A stretch of 64,000 nt of DNA from Tetrastigma voinierianum (GCA_016808115.1 JAEQBH010000883.1:62001-126000), one strand, 5' to 3'; positions 22,601 through 33,984 are shown, counted from the stretch's first letter. Made by a program: numbers and translations. Notes: generated from the sequence alone by a model not told the origin.

Positions 22601-23614
22601 GTTTTGGAAAGATAATTGAAAATGTCGAATTTGCATGGGAGCAACTGGATCCGACAGCAAGATTCGTCGAGGATTCGGTCGCGACATACGAAAGAAAGTT
22701 TAATAAAGCGAAACAAATGTTTTTGATTAAGCGTCGGGTAAACGGGTTCGACTTGGATCGCCAGCGAGGTCAAGTCGGGGATTCGGGTCGCGACACTTTT
22801 GAAAATGAAAGTTTAATATAACGAAACAAAATGTTTTAAACGGGCATCGGATCATCAGCGTAATTCGCGAGGGAGTTGATTGTGGCTTATTGTGATAGTG
22901 ATAAGAGTCGATATGTATTAGTATTCGATACGATTTTGACCCTGTATGTATCTAATATGACTTGATATGGTTCGATTTGCCATTGTATATGTATAAGTTT
23001 GTTTGAATATTATATGATATGGCATACATGTAGAAGATAGGAATTGAAACTTGTATAAGACATGACACAATAAGATAATGATATGGAATCACGAAAGAAA
23101 CGAAATCTACATGTATAAAATGAGATGAGTTAGAAGTCACATAGAATAGACCGATATATGCATAGAAGTAAAGTAAAAAGATAGTGATAGCGATTGTGTT
23201 GTATTGAATTCACTGTCTATATGTTCCTTAGTAGTAAAGCTTAACACGGGTATTCAATCGTGTAGTCTTGAAGAGATAAAGAGGACAGGACATTCCACAC
23301 CGGCCCGATGCGGGCCGTCTCGAGATAGGTGCTCCTGACCTTTATTCGCGATCTCTGATGTTTGTATTAGATATGTATATGTATGTATTTGTATCAGAAA
23401 TGGGACTTAGTAAATATGTATAAATTTTAATGGATACCATTCCGGTGGTAGTTCATTTGTAAATGTAAATGATTGTTGGTTACTAAAATCATTGGTACAC
23501 ACCACCAGATATAAGTTCGACTACGGAAAAAAAAAAAAAAAGTAAGTCGGTATGGTTTACTTTTGAAACAGTTCGGTCATGATCGGGTCGGTGCGGGGAA
23601 TCGGGCCCGTGACA
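19632..23614 (+). repeat. 3' LTR of element B, about 4 kb
   Basis: Starts TGTAACACCCG and ends CCCGTGACA. Contains a GA-rich tract at 20,000-20,090, 'accggtac'/'gtacggtacatg' words near 20,625-20,710, and a tandem array at 21,835-22,380. Its right end abuts a broken Copia RT at 23,615. Confidence 0.85.
21835..22380 (+). repeat. Tandem repeat of about 120 bases inside the element B LTR
   Basis: Four to five units with the core 'gaatgacaa..gattcaacaactgaatctgtc', then 'gtgaatgtcgaattctatag' and 'ccatatgtgagacggt', then 'aaatgcgaaatcacatt'. A related array occurs at 40,300-40,665 in another LTR copy. Confidence 0.88.
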
Positions 23615-23619
23615 TTCGA

Positions 23620-23914
23620 GGTTGTGTCATATACACCTCACTCGGTCGAGTTTCCATTGAGGAAATCATCTTCACATCCGTTGCCATATCTCATAATCAT
23701 AATGAAGCGATGGCGGGTATTCTTATGGATTTAAGCATAGCTCTTTGGGTAGAAAGATCTCGTCATAATCAACTCCTTGTTTTTGACGATAACCCTTAAC
23801 CATAAGCCTATCTTTATAGGTAATCACATTACCTTCCATGTCCGTCTTCTTCTTGAAGATCCATTTACACCCTATGGGTTTTATCTCTTCAGGTGGATCA
23901 ACCAAAGTCCACAC
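23620..23914 (-). pseudogene. Copia-1 reverse transcriptase N-terminal part
   Basis: WTLVDPPEEIKPIGCKWIFK, KTDMEGNVITYKDRL and KGYRQKQGVDYDEIF are the start of a Copia RT. The frame then slips, and an FLNGN-like and a YMTQP motif follow before the break at 23,614. The catalytic YVDD region is missing. Confidence 0.93.
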
Positions 23915-24449
23915 TTGGTTGGCATTGAGCCAGTGATCAGACTCTGAACTGTTCAGAGATTCTTTGTAAGTAGTTGGCTCATCATTTTTTTATGGCTGAT
24001 ACATCCTTTTGTTCGCTAATGAGAAATCCATATCTCTTTGGGACAGAACGTATCCTACTTGTCCTATGAAACACTTGTGTTTTAGAAGAGTCAGCTATTT
24101 ATTCATCATCATGAATTACATCTTTAGGTTCAGTTAGATGGGACGCGTTTGTTAGAGCATCTTGAACTTCACTAAGCTCCACTTTGCTCCCATTGTCTTC
24201 TCTCAAGAGAAACTCTTTCTCTAAGAAGACAACATACTTTGAAACAAACAACCTTTGCTCCAAAGTGTTGTAGAATTAATATCCCATTGTTTCTTTTGGA
24301 TGTCCTACAAACAGACACTTATCAGATCTAGCTTCAAGCTTATTTGATATTATTAAAACTGCATGCGAGGATAACCCCATACTTTTCATGTGGGGAAAAG
24401 ATAGGGCCTTTTGTTAGTCCATATCTCATATGGAGTAACCATTGACTCC

Positions 24450-24960
24450 CGATAGGACTCTGTTTAAGATATAAACACTTGATCTCAGTCACGTAACCCA
24501 AAGGATTTAGGCAGGTCTGCCTTGCCCATCATGGACCTCACCATGTCTAACAAGGTTCGGTTCCTTCTCTCATCCACACCATTGTGTTGTGGCGTGTAAG
24601 GTGGAGTCCATTGGGACAAAATCCTATTGTCCTTGAGATAATTTAGAAACGCTTGGCTTAAGTACTCACCACCTCGATCCGATCTAAGTGCTTTTATACT
24701 TCTCCCAAGTTGTTTCTCTACCTTATTTATGAATTCTTTGAACTTTTCAAGGCCTAGGACTTATACCTCATGAGATCTGATTACCAGCATCGTTAATAGT
24801 CATCGATAAAGGTTAGCCAAATAAAACAAAACCACCTCGGCATACGGACATAGGACCACATACATCGTTATGTATTAGGTCTAATAGTCGGTTTGCCTAG
24901 TTCACCCTTTCCCTTAAAGGGAATTAACGGGTCATTTACCTAACGAGCATGATTCACGTA
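24450..24960 (-). pseudogene. Copia-1 integrase remnant
   Basis: Frames encode FEKFKEFINKVEKQLGRSIK, ALRSDRGGEYLSQAFLNYL, LSQWTPPYTPQHNGV, and ERRNRTLLDMVRSMM. SDRGGEY and TPQHNGV belong to the retroviral-type integrase core. Frame changes separate the pieces. Confidence 0.9.
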
Positions 24961-25129
24961 ATACCGAATGATTCATGTCGAATGACCACTAGCTTCCACA
25001 CTTGTGTAACTCAGTCATGTATCTCTCACTTATATGGCTAAGACGACAATGCATAAATATGATGATTTCAAATTATCTCCTTTTTGCCTTTTATTGTCAT
25101 TGATTTTCAGGATTGGATTTGACATATCT

Positions 25130-26149
25130 GATATCTAAATCCCATTGCTCAAGGTACCACCAGCATAAAATACATCATTTAACATAATGCAACAACTATT
25201 GTCACAAAATTTTAAATGAAAACCTTTCTGTTTAAACATGAAACAAAAATGATGTTCTTGGTCAAATCGGCTGCAAAGCAATTGTCCCAATCTGAACCAA
25301 AACCAGCAGGGAGGTTCAAACATAAGTCCAATGTATGACCACAACTCTTGTATTACCCACTCGAAGGTCGGACTCTCCCTTTATGAGTTTCCTGCTGTCT
25401 CTAAGGCCCTGCATATAAGTACATATGTGTGAGCCCTGACTGGTATCGATACCCGAAGGTTGCCATAAGAAGCGATGTGCTTCAATGACATAAATACCTG
25501 AGATGTTGGTGCATCACTTGCCACCTTCTTCTTTGACTCCATGTAAAGCCTTACGATTTCTCTTCCTAATGGCCTTCTTTGCCTGATGGAGAGCATGTAC
25601 CTTTTGAGGATGTCTCCTTGACCTTTTTCTTGGCCGCCCCTTCCTTTTGCTTAGTGATTTTCTCTTCTTCTTGTTCTTAGAACCTTTCTTGGAACTAGAA
25701 GAGTTCATAAACATTCTGATTTACCTTCCTTGCTCGAGTGGGTTCGGTACATTTTAAACGGGGTTGGTCTAGCTCGGTATGGTGGTCTCTTTGTCGTTTC
25801 ATCCACATGGTTAAGCATAAGCGTATTAATAAATTTGTTGGGTAAGCCAGCGAATTGACATACCATATGGAAATAATAAAGAAAGAGGGGTCTCGCCCGG
25901 AGTGGCTCCATGAGGTAAGGACTTCATACTTTCAGACAAAGAACTCTCTTCTCGAGGCATGAGTCGAAAATCTTGTATGTATCTAATGCGAACCCAGTCG
26001 ATAAGCTAAGGCTACGACATGGAAGGAGGCTGGAAGAACTACGAACCACGCCCACGAGAGGCTAAAGAGGCCGAAGGGAGTTTCGGGAGAAACCCACTGG
26101 ATAGGTAATCCATATGGTGAAACATGAGAAAGACACACCTTGATCAGAT
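25130..26149 (-). other. Copia-1 gag end, zinc-knuckle/protease region, degraded
   Basis: Lysine- and arginine-rich frames at 25,514-25,714 fit the basic linker after gag (KKGSKNKKKRKSLSKRKGRP). No intact CCHC or DTG/DSG motif could be read. Confidence 0.45.
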
Positions 26150-26666
26150 TGAGCATTTTAGGTCTGAGGCCCGGTTGATTAAATGAATGTAGTGATGGCC
26201 GATGACCTCAGTCACACCTTGCGCCTGCAGTGAAACCCGATTGATCGACTAACTATGTACCCATGCATCTTCAGTGCATACTGTACTGGAGATGTCCCCT
26301 CTTGCATCCTGGAGCGAAAAAGCATTTTGGAGACCTCGAACCTTTCGGATCTCGTTTGCTCATGAAATAACTCCTTTAGATGGGCAACTATGTCATAAGC
26401 TGTCATAGCCTCATGTTGTTTCTTAAGCCCCGGAGACATCAATGCAAGCATGATACATGCAACCTGTAATCTTGTCATCGAGTGCTTACGATATCTTTAT
26501 TTGGCCTCCAACGGATGCATCGACATATGGGGACAAGTGGGGCATCGAGGACATAAGCTATCTTTTACGCATGAGAACAATTCGGGATTCCTCGTGATCC
26601 ATGAAATTTAGGGTCGGTTAATTTATTGGCATCCAATATGGATTGTACTTTCACGATGGTTGACAT
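26150..26666 (-). pseudogene. Copia-1 gag (UBN2-type) remnant
   Basis: Opens with MSTIVKVQSILDANKLTDP and continues after frameshifts with KKQHEAMTAYDIVAHLKELF and RSERFEVSKMLFRSRMQEG, then LKMHGYI. These match the capsid region of plant Copia gag. Several frame breaks; not translatable as one protein. Confidence 0.85.
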
Positions 26667-28014
26667 GTTGATTCTTCACAACCTAGATGTAAAGAGATTA
26701 TGTTAGATTACTTAAAATGCATAGTGTGCAACCCGATAATTACATTATGGCTCCCACTATTTTATTGAATCCCATGGCTCTCCTTGTTAATTAAAGAGAA
26801 TATGGAGGTTCTCCTAGAGGGTCGATATCCCATATCATCGAGAATCACCTTGGGTTTACCCAACAAGCTATCTTGGGTCAAAAAGGTAGGTATCCTTTGA
26901 TTCGTGCCACAGTAGGGTGATCCGAAATCAACAAAATTTGTATCCTAAATTCCTCCTACTGTCGTAGCAAAGCTACTGCAGTATAGTGGTTCTAGGGTCG
27001 AACACATGGATGAGTTTTCTTTGCACAAATGACTTACAGTGATATGAAAACTGGTGAATTTGGTTTTGGATTTTAAGGTTTTGTAAAAACAGGGGGGTTT
27101 TGATGGTGAAAAGTGGAAATGAAAATGAAGTAAAATAAAAAAAAGAACTCCTTGAAGCATTGAGCTATTGGTTTTAGGTCTAAAATGTGAGAGGTCGGGT
27201 TCATTCCTCGCGTGCAGGGAGGATGACATATAGTCATCTCGAGCCAGGATCTTCATTTAACTTTAAAAACTAAATACAATAATTTTCCTTTGATAGAAAG
27301 CATTTATTTAGCATTTATGGTTCCTTCGAGTGAAAATCTATCACATGACTCATCCTACGATGATTCGTAAAGAGCGACTAATGAATCTCAGTGGATCTAA
27401 TAATAAGCATCCACTGAACCTTAAAAGATGAGCAAGTATTGATCAAAGAGGATGCATCTATAGTGAAAATATAACCCCTTAACCTACCTCCAGTGGCTCG
27501 TAAATGGAAACTAATGGATGTCAATGTATCTAAAGCTAAGAATCCACTGAACCCTAAAAGCTTGCCAAGTATTGGCCAAAGAAAGTACATCAAAGCTTTT
27601 AAACTAGAGTTGAAAATTTAGGAACCAAAATGTCTCAAAACTGTTGCATGAAAACGGGAACCAAAAGTTTACCTTAAAGCAGTTTGCCCGATGGCCACTC
27701 CTCTTCAAGGAGGAAGAGGTCTGCCAAACATCCTCTAAGTTGTCATCCTCGGAAGGAGTGTTTGGTAGCCAGAAAAGGAGAAGAAAGAGGAAAACGAAAA
27801 ATGGCGGCCCAACGGGGCCGTCTTTTGGAGATTATTGTTTCAAATGAAAGTTAGGTTACAAAATGTTCATAAAGTGGCTTATATATGGCCTTACAAACAT
27901 GTGAAATACCAAATTAACCAAACTAGAATAATTACAGTGAGGGTAGAAATGAGAAAAACAAAAAACGGGGTCGTTTGTACACAAAAACAGGGAGCAGACA
28001 CTTTCGCTAGAAGC

Positions 28015-28078
28015 AAAAATTTCGCTACATAGCGAAATTCGCTATGATAGCGAAAATTTCGCTATATAGCGAAATTTC
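28015..28078. repeat. Palindrome cluster 1, TTTCGCTA..TAGCGAAA
   Basis: Three head-to-tail inverted units, e.g. 'atttcgctacatagcgaaat' and 'atttcgctatatagcgaaat'. Two further clusters follow at 29,930-30,050 and 30,315-30,370. Confidence 0.9.
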
Positions 28079-29924
28079 AGATGTGAAATTTTCGTACTTG
28101 TTAAATCAACTTGTTAGTGCTCCATCTTTGCCCTCACTATTCCCCGTACTATTCCATTTCTTCTTTGATATTCTTCATTCAGAAGCTTCTTGAAATTAGT
28201 GAAAACCATATGAAATTGATGGGAATGGCAGAGCTTTGTTGTATGATTGAACAGGATTGACAAACTGATTTGGCTTCCAATTCACCTTAAAACCACAAAA
28301 CGACCCAGGAATCTGTCCCGGTAGAATAGTAGGGACCTTAATGTACCAATCAGAGTTAATTACAATGATTAGTACACAAGCCTCAAAACCCTATAATAAA
28401 TAAGTTCAAAATAGCACTTTTTGAGCACTAATCACACCCCAACCTACACATTGCTAGTCCTTGCTTGATGAAAGAAAGAAAAGAAAGAGGGAGCACTCTG
28501 AAACAATAACAAAATAATGTTTAAAATGGTATTTCAAAAAGGTTGTGAATGAGTAATGCCTAACCTAAGTAAGAATCATCAAAGCCTTGCCAATAACTAT
28601 CTTGAGAGAATGAATGCCATACAAAATTGAGTATCAAAAGTTTCCTTCTTGATGAATCGACCGCTAAGCTTCCACCAAAATCTAAGTGTTTGTTTGATCG
28701 AGTTCTCAGCAATAAATTGCTAAAGTGCACTCTCTGACACAGCTCACGCCCTGACCTAGCATGCTAACCAACTAAATAGATAAGGACCTCTTATTCCACA
28801 ACTTTTTGTGTTGTAGAAGTGCGTCTTGAGGAATCGACACGCTGAAAGTCCATGTAACGGGGATCACAGGTGACTCCCACGACGGTGGGCTTAGGGCACG
28901 AAGTCATAAGTCTTTGACCACTAACTCTTGAGTTTCACCGGACTTCGAATGATTTGAGACTCCAGCACCTACAACTCTCGCTCCACCTATCCACCCATGT
29001 AGCGAGCACTAAGTCGGTGGCTCCCAAACCCCGATTGGCAGGGCCTTGCCAGAGGCTTTGAAGGCTTTCGCCATATACTCCTCGGACCGTGCTCGGGTTT
29101 CAGGGCAAAGCGTCGCAATTTTTCTTCTTTTTCTTTTTCTTTTCTTTTTCTTTTTCTCTTCTTTTCATGGGGGCCCTTAACCTATTAAAGGTGGTCAACG
29201 AAACTAGGGTAGGTTATTGCAAGGCTTAGGAGGCTAGGCAGTTTTTAAGATTATTGAAGAAACGTGTGCGCGGTGTGTGGTTGGCTAAAGGTGGAAGAAA
29301 AATGGTCGACAACAAGAGTTCAATTGACATCCACTCGACTAGGCTTGAGTCAATCTAACATCAATAGAAATTGGACAAAGTTTCAATTTTCAAACCACGG
29401 GTTAGATGAAACCATGAAAAAAGGGTGCGATTTTGAACAAAATAAGCTATATAGTATAACAGTGAGAAAGAAAAAGAAAACTGACAAACACTTGAACATC
29501 ACACAAAATGGCTTGCTCAAAATAGTAACAAAAATATAAGTGCAAGCCACTTCCTTCAGCAACTCTCTACAAGAGCGAATATCTAAATGCGTCAGTAATG
29601 GAACTCAGTTGAAAAGTTAGTGAAGGGAAGTGTTACCTCCTGATGATATGTGATCGTTTTTGGATGGCCCATGACTTTTCATCGACACCTTATTCCTCAG
29701 TTTGGGCTTGAATGAACAAGTTAGAAGAAGAAAAGAGAGAAAAAAAGTGACCCCGAGTTGGAGCATTTGAAAATTTCACCTTCATAAATTTCAAAGTGTT
29801 CTTCTGGTTATTTTGGATTACACGCTCTACAAGCTTTAAATGATCTTAAAAGCATATAAAACGGAGTTCGGATGAAAAAGTTATGAGCGAAACAAAATTA
29901 GGAGGCAAAACAGTGAGGAGTAGC

Positions 29925-30375
29925 GAAAATTTTCGCTACATAACGAAAATTTCGCTAGCATAGCGAAATTTCGATGTGTAGAGAAAATTTGCACCTTAAT
30001 AAATTACAGCTATTTTTGAGAAATTTTCGCTATATTTATAGCGAATTTTTTTTTAAATAAAATAAAATAATTAATAATAATAATAATAATAAAATAATAA
30101 AAATAAAAATAAAACTTTTTTTTTTTGAGAAACAAAATTAAATTTTTAAACATAAAATAATAAATAATAAAAAAAAAAATTTTTAAGAGACTTTTTTTAA
30201 TATAAAAATAAAATAATATTTTATATATATATATATATAAAAAAAAATAAACCATTTTTTTTTAATGAACTTACTGTTCATAATTTGTCTTATTTGAGGG
30301 GACAATCCGTACATAATTTCGCTACATAGCGAAATTTCGTTATGTAACGAAAATTTCGCTATAATTGCGAAAAAT
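29925..30375. repeat. Palindrome clusters 2 and 3 around an AT-rich core
   Basis: The same TTTCGCTA/TAGCGAAA words recur at 29,930-29,972, 30,025-30,047 and 30,317-30,370, the last including 'tttcgttatgtaacgaaa'. Between them lies a low-complexity A/T stretch (30,048-30,250) that creates spurious minus-strand frames. Confidence 0.85.
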
Positions 30376-31200
30376 TTCCATTCTAGAGATTCTTTCACGA
30401 TCTTCATTACGCTTCAAAATTTTCATTCGACTGCAAAAATTAATAGAAGAAAAATTAAAATTGCGAGAAAAGTGAAAAACAATCTAGAGAACAAAAGATT
30501 AGCAAAAATTAGAAAATCTAAGGAAAACTTATAGAAATCAAATAAAAATACGATAAAATAAAATAAAACCAGAAAAAATGAAAACAAAAGTGGAGTGGCT
30601 ATACGACCAATTCTTTAAGCCTTTGGAGGGTTGGAGCGCGGAGCTTGCGAATCTTAGGAGTTGGGTGCTCCAAATCAGAACCGGCACCGAACCATCGTTT
30701 GTGCCATGCGTGTGAGCGGTACCATTGTTTGATGTAGTGGCAAAATTTTTACGGTGGCCACTAATCTCTTGAAGTTTTGCATGGCGGCGAGTGATAAGGT
30801 GGCCTTAGCTAGTTCTTGGGGGTTGGCGGAGTGCTTCGGGTGTAGGCGAGAATATACACTTGAGTCGTGGAGAAATTTCACTAGCGATGAGCTTTTGGTG
30901 GCAGGCGTTGGCGGTGGAGTTCAGTGCAGTATGGGAAATGGTTTGAGCAAGCTTTTTGGGCTCATCCACTGCTTCTTTTCCACTTCTAACGGTATCCACA
31001 CAAAGAGTGAAATGAAATGACCTCGAGGTAGCAGTCTTGGAAAGGGTCCCAGTGCTAGCCAAGTCCTGATCCAAAGAGAGGAAGCCCAACCTGGAGTCTC
31101 TCAATCTCTAGAACACTTTCTTGGGATGAGAGCACTGGCTTTTCTCATGAACTCCCTTTTCTCTCAAAAGGTCATCATTTTTAGGGTTTCCATAGCATTC

Positions 31201-31210
31201 TATTTATAGG
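31201..31210 (-). promoter_or_regulatory. TATA-like box in the minus-strand LTR-like unit
   Basis: Minus-strand 'cctataaata' about 1.2 kb inside the unit, in the usual position for a plant LTR promoter. Activity is inferred only. Confidence 0.45.
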
Positions 31211-31999
31211 AAAACCCCCCATCACGTCTAATGACCAAAATGCCCCTCACTCTAAGTGATGATATGAAACACGCATCCCTATGCATTATGGAGAGTCCCA
31301 CACGTCCCTAAGATGAGGTACAAGCCCAAGCCTATTATCTCTCTAAGTAAGGGCTTTCGATCCGAGGATTCCACTAATCCCGTGACATTTCATTCATGAG
31401 AATTAACTCCCTCATATATGGATGACATCCAAATCCATTTCATATCAGCCCCACACTCTTCTAAGTTTATGACCCATTAGGTTCCGGTTATGTTGGCCAC
31501 TTGATTCAACTATTGAATTAGGTAAGTCAAGATTGGTATCTAGCAACACATCATGAACCCCTGTGGGAGAGTCGGTGGTGCATTGCATACTTCCCGTAGA
31601 CAAATATCGTGCGGTCGTCCTTTGCGAACTATATCCTACTTGGTTGAGCATGGACAGTGTGTAGCTCCCAACTAGGCTGGCTATGCCACACCGTGATGAT
31701 ATTTATCTTGTCCCTAGATTCATCACTCAACTGTTATGCACTTGTAGACACTTCTTAAGGCATTCTCACTCTGGCTAGAGATTCCTGAGTAATGATTATG
31801 ACAAGAGGCCTTAGGTATACTTTCCCTTTATTGGGAGTGGCGAATCCTTTGTTGGCTACTCAATTACCTCTGAACACCTCAAACTATACCCAATCCTCAT
31901 CAATGGCGACCCTTAAGGCGCGTGGATTAAGGTCAAAGTACAGAATCAGCATCTAAGATATCCTTGAGCACCTCAGGAGTCTAAGGATACTTGCCATTG

Positions 32000-32060
32000 C
32001 TATGATGAGACAATCATCTACATTTTAAATAGATGATCCATATGATTGTCTCATTATAGG
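32000..32060. repeat. Imperfect inverted repeat
   Basis: 'atgagacaatcatctacatt' faces 'atagatgatccatatgattg' plus 'tctcat' around a short 'ttaa' centre, giving arms of about 25 bases. Confidence 0.8.
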
Positions 32061-32435
32061 TATAGATAATATAAGCTACTCTTGCAAGCATCCACCGCCA
32101 ACTACGATCAACTCTTGATCATGAGTTTATAAGATCTCTTGCTTAATCGATCAAAGGAGTATGACATGTGCTAGTATGTTCGGATCCAGCAATGTCAGTC
32201 AATTGATTCTATGACTAGGGATAATTTGAATAACATGGTTGCATGATAGGAATCTTATTATCATGATCCGTCATGATTTCCTTCATGTTATGTTATGTAT
32301 CATGGACTTCATTAATTCGTTTAAAGATGTAATTCAGCGTATGAATATCAGTGCTTGAAAAGCCTTTCATATTAAATAATACTTGTGCGTACAATAAGTG
32401 CTAATGGCGATTGCCTTTAGAGCACTTCTCTAACA

Positions 32436-33121
32436 ATTTATGCTTGCGCCATTTTCCACCATGTGAGCTATAGCCAGCCATGTAGACATCAACACTTATC
32501 TTGTTGGCCATGAGGCAACTTCCTCAAGCTCCAAGCGGCACATAGCATCTTCCAAGGTCTTAATGCTTTCATTGTGGGTCAAATGCATTTTCATGTGTTC
32601 CTAGCTTTGAGGTAGTGAACGAATCAAGGCTTGCACTTGTTGTTCATCAGTAAGAGTATGACCTACATCTGTAAGCTCACTTATCATATTCAACATCTAC
32701 CTCAAAAGTTTTTTCTTGGTATATTCAAGGCATTTCTTGTAAGTGTCAAATTTAATGGTAAGTGATCTTAGCTTGGTTATGGATGTACCACAAAACCTTT
32801 CAAAAAGAGCGGACTACATGTCCTTTGTGATCTCATATTTTCAGAACTCTCTCATGATATTATCACCCATGCTGCTCAGCAATGTAATGCAAGCTGTGGA
32901 GTTTTTTTTTTTTTTTTTCCAGGTCTCATAAGCTTCACAATTCCTTTGATCTTAGGTCGTGATGCCTTGCTTAGGTTCAACCATGAACATATTTGAAACC
33001 TCAAGAGCTTCTTGCTCTTCAAGTACGTATTGGATTTCATACTCCAAATCTCATAATTGTCCTCATTCAGTTTTTTACCCTTATTGAGTTCAACTACAAT
33101 GTTCCTTGCAACAGTAGCCAT
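32436..33121 (-). pseudogene. Copia gag fragment (UBN2 type)
   Basis: The minus strand starts MATVARNIVVELNKGKKLNE with NYEIWSMKSNTYL. After frameshifts and an A-run it continues with MISELTDVGHTLTDEQQVQA, IRSLPQS, EHMKMHLTHNESIKTLEDAM and LELEE, the capsid core of Copia gag. It is cut at 32,436 by the LTR-like unit. A worn primer site of the same orientation lies 1.95 kb upstream, an unusually long leader unless something was inserted between them. Confidence 0.85.
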
Positions 33122-33475
33122 TGTTTTTACTACAGGAAGAAATTTTAGGCACTATAATTAATTCTCGGGTCATACATGAATGTTAAATAAATTTTAAAGT
33201 GTCAATTGAACATAAGGCTAGAGTCGAGAGTTCACTATGTTCCCAATCATCGTCTAAGGTTCCTAAGTTCAAATAACTACTTTTCAATTAATTGTTGTCT
33301 ATCTAAAGTCACTAAAGTTAAGCTAATTTGTACTCAACAAATTTTAAACAATAACTAGAAAATTCATAGCGTTGCAGGGTAATTTATACAAAGATAAATA
33401 TTATAAATGCATCAAACTAAAGACATAAATGTTAGCAATTACCTTCAAACATTTCATGTAATTAACAAAATAAAA

Positions 33476-33984
33476 TTAAGACAATCGCATGCAATGAATA
33501 GGAATGAAATCATCCAATCTTTTCTTCAGTTTCAAAGGTAGTTCATATTTGACTTTTGGTAACTTGGGGATCCCAAGCTTTAGGTTTCTTTCTTTCCGAA
33601 TGGACACACCATACACAAGACTACCAGTCTTCCTTGAAACCCAATTCAAATACTTTGGGATGAATTCCTTAACAAGTTTTGTATAAGTTCTTGTGCGATC
33701 ACAAGGATAACCTTTCCATAAGGAATCCAGAATTCCTTGTTCATTAGGTGATTTGAGGCATGACCTCAAAGCCTTATATTTGTCAATACTTTTTAATAGG
33801 ATCCTTCCCAATTTTTTTTTAATGCAACCATTGATTTCATTATATGGTTCACTAGGGTGTCAAAGTCATCATCCTTAACATGTGCTTTTAAGTTTATGCT
33901 CCCAAGATCCTTTATCATAATTTGTACCGTTTGTTGTTGTCTTGGGGTTCTAATAGCTTTAAATGTCCTCTTAAGTTTTACCAT
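33476..33984 (-). pseudogene. Unidentified basic protein ORF broken at a poly-A run
   Basis: Two overlapping minus-strand frames, 33,984-33,793 (63 aa) and 33,811-33,476 (111 aa), are separated by a one-base slip at a nine-T run (33,812-33,820, plus strand). Together they would encode about 170 residues, rich in Lys and Arg, with words such as IMIKDLGSINLKAHVK and LVKEFIPKYLNWVSRK. It is more complex than the low-complexity frames around it and starts with ATG. I do not recognise the family. It lies between a Copia gag and that element's primer site. An old viral insertion or a captured host gene are both possible; neither is shown. Confidence 0.45.

Larger units (their letters stand above)
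18080..23614 (+). mobile_element. LTR element B: very long LTRs, almost no internal region
   Basis: 18,080-19,237 repeats 22,470-23,614 in the same orientation, both ending in CGTGACA. Between the first end and the start of the second LTR (TGTAACACCC at 19,632) lie only about 394 bases, beginning with a degenerate primer-site word ('atcgcgagcc') and ending in a purine tract. The right LTR is about 3,983 bases; the left is cut to its 3' third. No gag or pol is present, so this is either a non-autonomous (LARD/TRIM-type) element or an internally deleted one. Confidence 0.8.
23615..26666 (-). mobile_element. Copia-1: truncated Ty1/Copia element
   Basis: On the minus strand the order is gag (from an ATG at 26,666), integrase (24,500-24,900) and RT (23,914 down to 23,620), the Copia arrangement. 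It stops within RT just after a YMTQP motif, where the LTR of element B ends. RNase H and the 3' LTR are absent. The 5' LTR is not evident before family C begins at 26,899. Confidence 0.88.
26899..30600 (+). repeat. Family C non-coding repeat, copy 1
   Basis: Its first 1 kb aligns with 63,308-64,000: both start TGA followed by a 'gcc/gtcac..gtaggg' word, then 'aatcaacaa', 'ctcctactg', 'gtagc', 'aaaaacaggg' and 'aagtatcacc'-type sequence in the same order. Further in are palindromes of TTTCGCTA..TAGCGAAA type and a block ('cacattgctagtccttgctt' near 28,450) of the kind seen near plant Gypsy (Athila/Tat) elements. No protein domain is visible. The right boundary is approximate. Confidence 0.6.
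30600..32435 (-). repeat. LTR-like unit on the minus strand
   Basis: On the minus strand the unit starts TGTTAGAGAAGTGCTC at 32,435, exactly where a Copia gag reading frame breaks off. It holds a TATA-like box (31,201-31,210) followed by transcribed-leader-like sequence, and carries an imperfect inverted repeat at 32,000-32,060. No domain-bearing frame. The lower end is not defined; I place it near 30,600, so this may be a solo or partial LTR. Confidence 0.5.

Noticed and set aside
28015..28078. CRISPR-like array of short repeats
   Set aside because: Plant nuclear context, palindromic units without regular unique spacers and no cas genes.
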